Below are positions 1 through 5,600 of a stretch of 5,864 nucleotides of DNA, one piece after another. The translations under genes were made by a program, and so were the position numbers. Each line of letters starts with the position of its first letter. Positions within the stretch are counted from its first letter, which is position 1. Source of the stretch: UBA1413 sp964395045 (GTDB lineage: Bacteria > Bacteroidota > Bacteroidia > Bacteroidales > Prolixibacteraceae). Under the pieces are notes generated by a model. It ran no database searches. It saw nothing but the letters and a program-made list of their open reading frames with translations, and was not told the origin of the DNA. The stretch covers positions 1-5,864 of the forward strand of contig CAYNBE010000220.1 in NCBI GenBank assembly GCA_964395045.1, read 5' to 3'.

Positions 1-133
1 CGGATATATTAGCAAAAACATCCCCCCAGGCAAGACGTAGTTCCCCGGGCGGTTATATAGCAAGGGTTGTAATTCCTGCTATCTATTGAAAGGTTTTCAT
101 GTTTTTAGTGTTTATTAGTATTTAGCAAGCATT
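1..133. other. Left-edge region downstream of the receptor gene, no supported gene
   Basis: This stretch lies 3' of the receptor stop codon. I see no hairpin terminator for the receptor. Two plus-strand frames enter from the left edge. One (positions 2-40) reads GYISKNIPPGKT then TAG, which faintly resembles the end of hexapeptide acyltransferases (..TKDIPPG..). The other (3-89) reads 28 codons to a TGA. Either could be the tail of a convergent gene that begins outside the window, but both are too short to call. Confidence 0.3.
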
Positions 134-2206
134 TCATTCGTCACCGGTTCGATCAGTCCTGATGGTTGCAACATTTTTATTCCGGAAATCACAGTCTACC
201 TCAATTCCGGCATGTATCCAGGTTCCTGGCTGAACCAATCCGCCGAAGTCAAAGTATCTTGCATTGAGTATGTTGGATGCCGACGTAAAGAAGGTCAGGT
301 ATTTTGTTTTCAGTGAAACTCTGGCATCAGCTTGCCAGTATGGTTTGTAGCGTACAACCTTACCCGAGGCATCCTGGAACGTTCCGTTGCGGTCACGCCA
401 TGCCAGTCGCATAAAGCTGAATATTCTTTTTGTGATCCTGAAGTCCGCCGAAGCGGTAACATGGTGTTTCAGGTAGTCAAAGGTATATCTGGAGAGAAGG
501 TCTCCTTCTACAGAGGAGCCGTTTATGAACGCATATGAGACTCTGACTGATTCTATCCACCCTCCCCGATGATCCCTGCCGGGAAAAATCTGCAGTGAAC
601 ATTCAACCCCGGTTATCTCGTTATTGGCATGGTTGCGGCTTCTCCAAACCATACTGTCGGGCGACGGACTTTTGACCCAGTCGATCAGATGATAGCCCCG
701 TCTGTGAAATGCTGAGAACCGGCCTTCCCATTCCGGATTGATAATACTGAATCCACCTTCGGCCGCGGTTGCTTCTTCCGGTTTCAAATCAGGATTCCCA
801 TGCTGTACGGGACTTTTATAAAACATATCGGTAAATGAGGGATACCGGAGACTTTTATTTGCGGAAGCGAACCATATAAACTGCTCCCTGAACCTGTAAC
901 TTGCTTCCATTGCGGGGTAAATCCTGACCGAAGATATTCCGGAGTTATGGTGGATCAGGATTGCTGTATTCAGGTTCAATTTTCCCCATGTCAGCAAATT
1001 CCCCACAACCATGCCGGTATTCAGCCGGTTAAATGATTTCGAATAAAATACAGAGTCGTATCCCGGCACTTTTACAGCGTGATAAAGCGTATTTCCCAAA
1101 ACATTGCTCATGATATTCTCATTCCGGAACTCCATTCCCCATGATAATTTTCCCAATGAGTAGCTGAGCTGCAGGTTCAGATTCATCCCTGCGGTTGTTG
1201 TCCGGTGATGATTAAAAGGTACCCTGCTGTTGCCCCTGATCAACTCAAACCGGTCGTAGCTGCGCCTGAGATAAATTGCTCCCGAAATTTTAAACCGCGT
1301 ATGTGTTTCATATCTCAGACTGAAGAAAGAGGAGCGGATGGCTTCAAACTGGTCAGGATAAAGGATAGAATAAAATCCATTGGCCCCGAACTCCTTCTTC
1401 TGACAGCCTGTCTGAAAATCTGCTATTCCCATTCTGCTTCTGTACTTTGCCTGATAAAACAGGGTTGTATTTAATAAATCGGTATTGTGAGTGTAACCAC
1501 CGGAAGAAGTATACCCGGCAGACAGAAAATGGCTGAATCGTTTTAGCGTATCCGACAAACTCAGAATATTTTTGAAAAGTCCATATTGTCCTGCCATGAT
1601 AGAAGAATGAAAGTGACCGGGTCGGCTGCCCCCTGTGATAATATTGATCGCACCGCTGAACGCATTGGTGCCATGTGCATTGGCAGCCGGACCATGAAGA
1701 ACCTCAATCCTTTCGATGCTCTCCGGTTCAACAGGCAGGTTCAGGTTATGGTGCCCGCTTTGCGGATCGGTAAGATTGATCCCGTTGAGAAGGATTAGTG
1801 CCTGATCATAGGTGCCGCCGCGGATGCTGATGTCGGCCTGACTTCCCAATGGCCCTCTTTGTCTGATATCAACAGAAGAAATGTGCCGGAGTAAATCGTT
1901 CAGGTTGGTGGAAGGGGCCCGCTCAATCTCAGGACGGTTCACCAGGGTTACCATTCTGGTAACCTGCTGTAATCCTGAGGGAGTCCGGCCGCCTGTGATA
2001 ATAATTTCTTTGAGTTCAAGGTTCTTTAGAAGTGTGGTATCGGCATTTTCCCGAGACTGTGATTTACCGTGCAAGACAAGCATACTGTAAGTCACGGCCA
2101 GCGTTCCAATCCGGATTACTTTACGCAGACTGTTGAAAACCGCATATTTTTTCCTTGTCCAGTGATGAAAAGTTAAAACCGGAATCCTCTTTATGTTTTT
2201 TCTCAT
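134..2206 (-). CDS. TonB-dependent outer-membrane receptor, BtuB-like
   Basis: Predicted outer-membrane gated channel of 690 residues that imports a scarce ligand using TonB-ExbBD energy. Residues about 1-50 form an unusually long basic leader followed by a hydrophobic stretch (about 31-46), fitting a signal peptide. A TonB-box-like segment (LKEIIITGGR, about 65-74) leads into the plug domain (about 75-192), with the family hallmarks DISIRGG (125-131), LILLNGI (137-143), IERIEVLHGP (164-173) and AFSGAINIIT (182-191). The rest is the 22-strand barrel type, ending in the typical YFDFGGLVQPGTWIHAGI. There is no N-terminal carboxypeptidase-like domain, so it is not a SusC-type receptor. The length fits cobalamin, haem or siderophore receptors; BtuB is the nearest by feel, but the ligand cannot be assigned. 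About 16 polar residues follow the usual aromatic barrel end. The ATG at 2206 directly follows AAGGA, too close for a good Shine-Dalgarno, which is usual in this phylum. No in-frame ATG is better placed before the hydrophobic stretch. Confidence 0.93.
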   Translation of the reverse strand: MRKNIKRIPVLTFHHWTRKKYAVFNSLRKVIRIGTLAVTYSMLVLHGKSQSRENADTTLLKNLELKEIIITGGRTPSGLQQVTRMVTLVNRPEIERAPSTNLNDLLRHISSVDIRQRGPLGSQADISIRGGTYDQALILLNGINLTDPQSGHHNLNLPVEPESIERIEVLHGPAANAHGTNAFSGAINIITGGSRPGHFHSSIMAGQYGLFKNILSLSDTLKRFSHFLSAGYTSSGGYTHNTDLLNTTLFYQAKYRSRMGIADFQTGCQKKEFGANGFYSILYPDQFEAIRSSFFSLRYETHTRFKISGAIYLRRSYDRFELIRGNSRVPFNHHRTTTAGMNLNLQLSYSLGKLSWGMEFRNENIMSNVLGNTLYHAVKVPGYDSVFYSKSFNRLNTGMVVGNLLTWGKLNLNTAILIHHNSGISSVRIYPAMEASYRFREQFIWFASANKSLRYPSFTDMFYKSPVQHGNPDLKPEEATAAEGGFSIINPEWEGRFSAFHRRGYHLIDWVKSPSPDSMVWRSRNHANNEITGVECSLQIFPGRDHRGGWIESVRVSYAFINGSSVEGDLLSRYTFDYLKHHVTASADFRITKRIFSFMRLAWRDRNGTFQDASGKVVRYKPYWQADARVSLKTKYLTFFTSASNILNARYFDFGGLVQPGTWIHAGIEVDCDFRNKNVATIRTDRTGDE

Positions 2207-2220
2207 TCCTTAATTCTGAA

Positions 2221-2231
2221 ATCCCCGGGAT
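2221..2231. promoter_or_regulatory. Inverted repeat at the likely receptor transcription start
   Basis: ATCCC-C-GGGAT is a perfect 5-base inverted repeat around a single C. It lies between the promoter-like motif at 2234-2241 and the receptor ATG, about where transcription would begin. It could be an operator or chance. No regulator gene is present in the window. Confidence 0.25.
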
Positions 2232-2233
2232 GA

Positions 2234-2241
2234 CAAATATA
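2234..2241 (-). promoter_or_regulatory. Bacteroidota -7 promoter element for the receptor gene
   Basis: On the minus strand this reads TATATTTG, an exact match to the Bacteroidota -7 consensus TAnnTTTG. It lies 27 bases upstream of the receptor ATG, predicting a leader of about 20 bases. The -33 element (TTTG about 19 bases upstream) is not evident, so the call rests on the -7 box and its placement. The short predicted leader leaves no room for a riboswitch downstream of this start. Confidence 0.5.
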
Positions 2242-2435
2242 GCGTATTAATTATTGTTCAGGAATGGCTTTGCACCCTTTTCGGCCCGCACGTTATTATG
2301 TTACCTGATTAAATGCTTGCGGCAATCCGTGAAGCATGCCTGACCTTAAATTTTTATTACCGTGTGAGATATTGCTGTTCCCGGGTTCCCATACAAATAA
2401 AGAATGGAGAACAGACACTACAAGTTGATTTTGAT

Positions 2436-2942
2436 TCAACAATTGATCTGTCGGTGTATCAATTTCTTAAAGGTGGACACAAACCATCTCATCCTTTTAA
2501 TAATGTGCAATATCAGATAGATGGTTAACAGAATTGCCAGTTTGTCGTGTATCTCAATGATGGTTTTACGGATGATTTCATTCCCATCCATGAGAGCTAT
2601 GCTCCAGGGGAGAAATCCGGTGATAGCAACCAAAATAAAAAGCACCGATAAGGTCAATACCTGTCCGTTTCTTTTAATGAGCTTTCTCCTGATAATCATC
2701 CCGTAAAGTTCCCAATGACTCGAAATATGGAGCACCATCAAAATCGTGAGGATGATGATGGAAATCTTATGAATGGATGTTAAATTTACATAGCTAAACA
2801 CGGAGATCTGGTCACTAATGGGGATTTGACCATCATTGCCCATGTGGTATTTTACCTGAACAAGCATTCCTGATAATACCGCTGACAATCCGGAGAACAA
2901 TAAGCCGGAGTTTACAATAAAACTTTTAATATTTTTCTTCAT
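2436..2942 (-). CDS. DUF4405-type four-helix membrane protein, probable di-haem cytochrome b
   Basis: Integral inner-membrane protein of 168 residues with four predicted helices at about 8-30, 56-75, 95-113 and 131-149. Histidines are placed as expected for haem ligation. Helix 2 carries His58, His72 and His76; helix 4 carries His132 and His146. His58-His72 and His132-His146 are both 14 residues apart, putting one pair near each membrane face, as in di-haem cytochrome b bundles. DUF4405 proteins resemble the cytochrome b561/formate dehydrogenase gamma class, so electron transfer to or from quinone is likely, but the partner is unknown. There is no haem-c motif. The ATG at 2942 follows AAGAGG closely and overlaps the TGA of the preceding DUF2200-like frame as ATGA, suggesting translational coupling. 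The family call comes from recognition of pattern and topology, not from a search. Confidence 0.75.
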   Translation of the reverse strand: MKKNIKSFIVNSGLLFSGLSAVLSGMLVQVKYHMGNDGQIPISDQISVFSYVNLTSIHKISIIILTILMVLHISSHWELYGMIIRRKLIKRNGQVLTLSVLFILVAITGFLPWSIALMDGNEIIRKTIIEIHDKLAILLTIYLILHIIKRMRWFVSTFKKLIHRQINC

Positions 2943-3166
2943 CCTCTTGCCTGTAATAAAACAATTTTTGCAGGTATCTCTCTTTCAATGAATAATTCCT
3001 GAAACGGGGCCTTGTTTACTTTGTCCCCCCTTGCTGATTATATTTCGTCAGCCAGAAAATAATTTCGTCTACCTCTGTTTTTGTGCGCCCCCTCTTTTTC
3101 TGCTTTTTGAATATACAAAGGATAAAAATTTGTAAAAGCCATTCTGGAGTTCATTGTTTGATCCAT
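2939..3166 (-). pseudogene. DUF2200-family gene, broken by two compensating frame shifts
   Basis: Starting at the ATG at 3166, the frame reads MAFTNFYPLYIQKAEKEG, very like the N-terminal core of DUF2200 proteins (..F.SVYPHY..KAERKGRTK.EVDEIIRWLTGY..). At the C5 run 3088-3092 (G5 on the coding strand) the family continuation GRTKTEVDEIIFWLTKYNQQ lies in another frame, as if one G were extra. That frame hits TAA at 3016-3018. One added G in the G6 run (3025-3030) would instead return to the first register and run on through KVNKAPFQELF to a TGA at 2939-2941, which overlaps the DUF4405 ATG. The repaired product would be about 75 residues, shorter than the usual 110-120, and I do not recognise its last 28. 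A GTG at 3260-3262 overlapping the osmC stop is an alternative start that would add 32 residues unlike the family. The function of DUF2200 is unknown. The breaks may be real or homopolymer errors. Confidence 0.7.
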
Positions 3167-3258
3167 TTTAAGGAAATTGACATTTATCTTTTCGGGCAAT
3201 TTTCTCTTTGATCCGGGAGAGGAATGTTTTTCCCCTGTATACAGCCATGAAATCAGGA

Positions 3259-3696
3259 TCACTTGCTATCGATCGTATAGCGCACAGATACCTGAACATT
3301 TCCTTTTATCATTGCCCATACCGGACAATATTTGTCTTCGGCAAGTGCGATTACTTTATTCATATCCCCCTCATTTACATCTTTCGACTTCAGATAAATA
3401 TCCAAGACAATGCTCTTAAAACCGGTGGGATGCACCTCATTTCTGATTCCGTTTGCCGTGATTTCAAATTTTGTGATTGATTTTTGCATTTTTCTCAGAA
3501 GTACCAACACAGCACTTCCTAAACAGGTTGAAAAACTAAAAAGCAATAATTCGAGAGAGGTATAACCCAGGTTGTCGCCAAGCGGGGCAATATAATCTAC
3601 TGATATGGGGTTGTTTCCTTCAACCATGCAAGAAAAAAGGAGCTTGTCGTTCACAAGTTTAACCGATGCTGTCAATTCTATTGATTTGTCTGCCAT
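3259..3696 (-). CDS. OsmC-family protein (thiol-dependent peroxidase fold)
   Basis: 145 residues, a normal length for the family, cytoplasmic with no signal peptide. OsmC/Ohr proteins reduce organic hydroperoxides through two cysteines. Here Cys58 sits in the central helix (SFSTCLGS, 54-61) and Cys124 in KYCPVWAMI (122-130), the expected pair. Glu49 in TSLELLLFS corresponds to the conserved helix-start acidic residue. The lack of an obvious N-terminal catalytic arginine makes it closer to the YhfA-like subgroup than to classical Ohr, so the substrate (peroxide or other reactive thiol chemistry) is uncertain. The ATG at 3696 has no Shine-Dalgarno, as is usual in Bacteroidota. It is the first gene of a tight minus-strand group with the DUF2200 remnant and DUF4405 gene. 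No convincing -7/-33 promoter pair was seen upstream. Confidence 0.9.
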   Translation of the reverse strand: MADKSIELTASVKLVNDKLLFSCMVEGNNPISVDYIAPLGDNLGYTSLELLLFSFSTCLGSAVLVLLRKMQKSITKFEITANGIRNEVHPTGFKSIVLDIYLKSKDVNEGDMNKVIALAEDKYCPVWAMIKGNVQVSVRYTIDSK

Positions 3697-3975
3697 AAAT
3701 ATGATTTTAAATACAAGGATAAATTAAGAACGGACAAAATTGGGATTATTTTTAAATATATGATTCGGATAGTGAGCCTAAAGTTACATGTTAACTGGTC
3801 GATATTTTTTGGCAAAGACATGACTGCGAATCAGCATCACATGTTCTGTCGGAAGAGGTTTATCTGGTTTATAAACTGGAGAACATCGGGACAAATAATT
3901 TCCAGGTAGCCGCGTCTAAACCAATTATATCTTTTTGCGAAAACTTAAAATTGCCGTATAGTTACCTTGGTGAAA
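3697..3975. other. Intergenic region with no supported gene
   Basis: An AT-rich gap between the osmC start and the hydrolase stop. On the plus strand there are two overlapping short open frames: 3760-3909 (49 codons with ATG) and 3795-3998 (67 codons, no ATG or GTG), the latter running into the 3' end of the hydrolase. Neither has a recognisable protein pattern that lets me call a gene. No clear terminator or repeat is present. Confidence 0.35.
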
Positions 3976-4929
3976 TCACTCTGCAGACTTTGTTGTAAGA
4001 AAGCCATTTACATCCAGCCAGTGTATAAAAGCATCGAACCAACGATTGCTGGTCCGGTTGGGATTCCCCAGTCCGAAACCGTGACCGCCATTTTGGTAAA
4101 GATGAAACTCAACGGGTCTTCCTGCTTTGTACCAGGAATCGATGACACCAAACTGACCATTGAAAAGAAAATCATCGGCAGCTATTACATTGAACATGGG
4201 CGGTGCATCCCTGGGTACTTTTACCGGCCCCATACCTCCGTAAATCGAACCAATGAATGCCAGGTTCATGGTTTTGGAGTTCAGCGCACAGTGCATGGTA
4301 AGACCAGCACCGGCTGAAAAGCCTATCATGCCTATCCTTTCAGTATCGACGCCCCACTCTCCTGCCCTATTAACAATCATGGTATACGCGGCTTCGGCGT
4401 CCTCAAGCTGATCCGTAAGGTCTGTTTGTGGAGGGCGCGGCGGTGCCGTAGTTTTAGCAGAATCGGAGGAAGGAGCCGGGGCTGCAAATGCATGATTCAT
4501 CCAGGCCGAGAAGTCATCGAGCGATTCCGGAGTCGGATGAAGCCGGTATTTGAGTACAAAAGCTATTATTCCCTGGTTTGAGAGAGCTTCAGCAACTTCC
4601 CAGCCTTCATTTCCCATCGAAAGCCATCGAAACCCTCCACCCGGGGCCACAATCACAGCTGCACCATTTGCTTTGCCAGGTTTCGGGAAAAATGGGGTAA
4701 GGGTGGCAGTGGTAATATTTCGGGCCATCGGATCACCCCACTGCCTGAACCATGTCTCTGAGGCTGGCTGGTCATCAACACCACCTGTCCTAAGCAGAAT
4801 CGCATTAGGTTCGTCAGGCCTGTTGAGCGGATAGATCGTTCCGTCCTGAGCCAGTACATATTCAGCATGGAAGAGTACGAACCCCAAAATAGACATTTTC
4901 CCCAGCTTTCTAAGTATAGAATAAAACAT
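3976..4929 (-). CDS. Exported alpha/beta hydrolase, carbohydrate-esterase-like
   Basis: 317 residues with an N-terminal signal peptide (basic RKLGK at 7-11, hydrophobic 13-27, likely cleavage after the VLA at 25-27), so it acts outside the cytoplasm. The catalytic machinery of the fold is complete: oxyanion-hole loop PGGGF (96-100), nucleophile elbow GFSAG with Ser205, acid among Asp252/Asp253 (AADDF) and His283 in NGGHGFG. This pattern matches the COG0657/BD-FAE esterase-lipase group, many of whose Bacteroidota members remove acetyl or feruloyl groups from plant polysaccharides; the exact substrate is not fixed. An alanine/proline-rich insertion at about 148-168 precedes the region leading to the nucleophile and is a likely flexible lid or linker. 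The ATG at 4929 keeps the positive N-region of the signal; Met12 would lose it. There is no clear Shine-Dalgarno. Upstream lie REP-like palindromes and the PHP remnant, and the nearest strong promoter is at 5320-5350. Confidence 0.88.
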   Translation of the reverse strand: MFYSILRKLGKMSILGFVLFHAEYVLAQDGTIYPLNRPDEPNAILLRTGGVDDQPASETWFRQWGDPMARNITTATLTPFFPKPGKANGAAVIVAPGGGFRWLSMGNEGWEVAEALSNQGIIAFVLKYRLHPTPESLDDFSAWMNHAFAAPAPSSDSAKTTAPPRPPQTDLTDQLEDAEAAYTMIVNRAGEWGVDTERIGMIGFSAGAGLTMHCALNSKTMNLAFIGSIYGGMGPVKVPRDAPPMFNVIAADDFLFNGQFGVIDSWYKAGRPVEFHLYQNGGHGFGLGNPNRTSNRWFDAFIHWLDVNGFLTTKSAE

Positions 4930-4962
4930 AATGATAACATTTATAGTGTTAATATTGAAACT

Positions 4963-4983
4963 CCCCGCAGCAGAGCAACGGGG
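4963..4983. repeat. REP-like hairpin, copy 1
   Basis: Five-base outer stem CCCCG/CGGGG, two mismatched positions, then GC/GC closing an AGA loop. It aligns with copy 2 at 5049-5069 and shares the trailing GGGGAAT. Confidence 0.6.
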
Positions 4984-4990
4984 AATCCCC

Positions 4991-5009
4991 GCCTGACTGT
5001 CGGGCAGGC
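4991..5009. repeat. Palindrome GCCTG...CAGGC between the REP-like copies
   Basis: GCCTGACTGTCGGGCAGGC has a perfect five-base outer stem GCCTG/CAGGC. It resembles a second palindromic repeat type common in intergenic DNA of this phylum; that identification is from memory. Confidence 0.5.
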
Positions 5010-5048
5010 GATCCCGTCAAGGACTTCCTTATTGGGTTGTTCGCTTAT

Positions 5049-5069
5049 CCCGCGGCAGAGCCGACGGGG
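5049..5069. repeat. REP-like hairpin, copy 2
   Basis: CCCGCGGC-AGA-GCCGACGGG forms an eight-base-pair stem with one bulged A. It is the better preserved of the two copies and is followed by GGAATTC, which reaches towards the end of the PHP remnant. Confidence 0.6.
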
Positions 5070-5076
5070 AATTCGC

Positions 5077-5322
5077 TCACCGGAATTCAATTAAAAATCC
5101 GGGAACTCCGCTACCGGTAATATTTCCACTCAAATACGGTGACCTGAGTTGTTCTTTGGTGGCATAAAGGTCAATTTCAACCGTGTATGTATCCTGACCT
5201 GAATCCACTGTCTTCAAAATGACTCCGTTTGAAGCATAAAAATCGCCCCGTTTCATCGCAGCAATGATCGAATCACCAAACCTTTCGGTCTTCCTATGCT
5301 GGTATATTAAGATTTCAAACAA
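5077..5322 (-). pseudogene. C-terminal remnant of a PHP-family metal-dependent phosphoesterase
   Basis: An 81-codon frame whose residues about 17-81 look like the C-terminal end of PHP-domain phosphoesterases: SIIAAMKRGDFYASNGV (18-34) matches the characteristic ..I..AL..GDFYASTGV.. segment, followed by a beta-rich tail with ATKEQL and SPYLSG and a typical end, GFLIEFR. The metal-binding histidines and aspartates of the PHP domain, all N-terminal to this, are missing, so it cannot be an active enzyme. The first ~16 residues do not look like the family and the only start is TTG at 5320-5322, with a TGA three codons upstream; I find no continuation in the other frames up to 5400. The stop codon and last residues overlap the REP-like cluster. 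A consensus promoter overlaps the TTG, so a transcript from it would not contain that start. Family assignment is by pattern recognition. Confidence 0.65.
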
Positions 5323-5350
5323 ATATATCCATCACAACCAAATTTTCAAA
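5320..5350 (-). promoter_or_regulatory. Consensus Bacteroidota promoter (TTTG-N19-TATATTTG)
   Basis: On the minus strand TTTG (5347-5350) is followed after exactly 19 bases by TATATTTG (5320-5327), matching the Bacteroidota consensus TTTG-N19-TAnnTTTG at every fixed base. It is the best promoter in the window. Transcription would start near 5313 and run through the PHP remnant and REP-like hairpins to the hydrolase ATG at 4929, giving a leader of about 385 bases. Confidence 0.65.
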
Positions 5351-5374
5351 ATAGCACCAACGAAAATATCTTTT
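5343..5374 (+). promoter_or_regulatory. Possible plus-strand promoter for the cysteine-rich ORF
   Basis: TTTT (5343-5346), 20 bases, then TATCTTTT (5367-5374): a one-mismatch version of each Bacteroidota element. It lies about 40 bases upstream of the ATG at 5414 and overlaps the minus-strand promoter, making this a potential divergent promoter region. Confidence 0.25.
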
Positions 5375-5413
5375 ATATAATGGGATAGGTTATGATCTCC
5401 TGCAATCACTGAT

Positions 5414-5527
5414 ATGAGTCACAATCCCTGCCATTACACCATATTAAACTGCCTGTATTTGGGATTTAGATATTCTCCCGAGTGCCCTGAACCGGATTTG
5501 TATGCCTGTTGCTTAAAGAACCTTTGA
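5414..5527 (+). CDS. Small cysteine-rich protein, unknown, probably frameshifted
   Basis: A 37-codon frame from ATG to TGA with five cysteines (6, 13, 24, 32, 33) in a pattern NPCHYT..LNCLYLGF..SPECPEPDLYACCLKNL that looks like real protein, not random translation, and could bind a metal or an iron-sulphur cluster. I do not recognise the family. At the stop codon, dropping one T of the TTT at 5523-5525 changes LKNL-stop into LKNLENGGYV and continues open to a TAA at 5616-5618, giving about 67 residues with a helical-looking end (HPERVTYLLKCLLN) and a sixth cysteine. The gene may therefore be longer and either genuinely broken or mis-sequenced. There is no Shine-Dalgarno. It lies alone on the plus strand between the PHP remnant and the tRNA. 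Confidence 0.4.
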   Translation: MSHNPCHYTILNCLYLGFRYSPECPEPDLYACCLKNL

Positions 5528-5573
5528 AAATGGAGGTTATGTTCTTTCTGGCATCACTGTTTTTCGATCTTTC

Positions 5574-5600
5574 CACCCTGAGAGGGTGACATATTTATTA
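5574..5600. repeat. Hairpin CACCCT/AGGGTG with conserved-looking AT tail
   Basis: A perfect six-base stem CACCCT (5574-5579) and AGGGTG (5583-5588) with loop GAG, followed by ACATATTTATT. I recall intergenic repeats of Bacteroidota of the form CCCC..GGGGTGACATATTTAT, which this resembles, so it may be a single copy of such a repeat. It also lies within the extended frame of the cysteine-rich ORF, which is a competing explanation. Confidence 0.35.

Larger units (their letters stand above)
2207..2435. other. Intergenic region between receptor and DUF4405 gene, with hairpin
   Basis: No gene is supported here. On the minus strand it holds an imperfect hairpin at 2313-2337: outer stem ATGCTT/AAGCAT, inner stem CGG/CCG, loop ATTG, followed by TTTAATC. 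This could be a weak terminator after the DUF4405 gene, although the T run is poor. At 2377-2390 there is a direct repeat, GTTCCC-GG-GTTCCC. I looked for a cobalamin riboswitch, because the receptor is BtuB-like, and saw no convincing conserved box. Confidence 0.4.
4961..5088. repeat. Cluster of REP-like palindromic elements
   Basis: Two diverged direct copies of a hairpin unit flank a third palindrome. Copy 1 (4963-4983) is CCCCGCAGCAGAGCAACGGGG, arms CCCCG/CGGGG with inner GC/GC around AGA. Copy 2 (5049-5069) has arms CCCG-CGGC/GCCG-A-CGGG, also around AGA. Both are followed by GGGGAAT. Between them, 4991-5009 reads GCCTG..CAGGC, and 4979-4991 forms CGGGG-AAT-CCCCG. The right end has GAATTC twice (5069-5074, 5083-5088). 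Similar palindromes recur between genes in Bacteroidota genomes as I recall them, but copy number cannot be seen here. The cluster sits between the PHP remnant, whose last codons it overlaps, and the hydrolase start, so it would be in the hydrolase leader if transcribed from 5320-5350. Confidence 0.65.

Noticed and set aside
2290..2400. Cobalamin or TPP riboswitch upstream of the receptor
   Set aside because: The GGGAAC repeat and hairpin suggested it briefly, but the conserved core boxes are absent and the best promoter motif lies downstream of this region.
2313..2528. Plus-strand 71-codon ORF
   Set aside because: It covers the intergenic hairpin and the antisense of the DUF4405 3' end; the residues show no domain pattern and the minus-strand gene explains the sequence.
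3177..3480. Two plus-strand ORFs of 80 and 90 codons
   Set aside because: Both are antisense to the OsmC 3' end, whose conserved cysteine motifs are on the minus strand, and they show no recognisable pattern.
4653..4940. Minus-strand 95-codon ORF at the hydrolase start
   Set aside because: It is an out-of-frame shadow of the hydrolase gene, which has a full catalytic triad and signal peptide in its own frame.
4867..5094. Plus-strand 75-codon ORF through the repeat cluster
   Set aside because: It consists mostly of palindromic repeat sequence and antisense of the hydrolase signal peptide.
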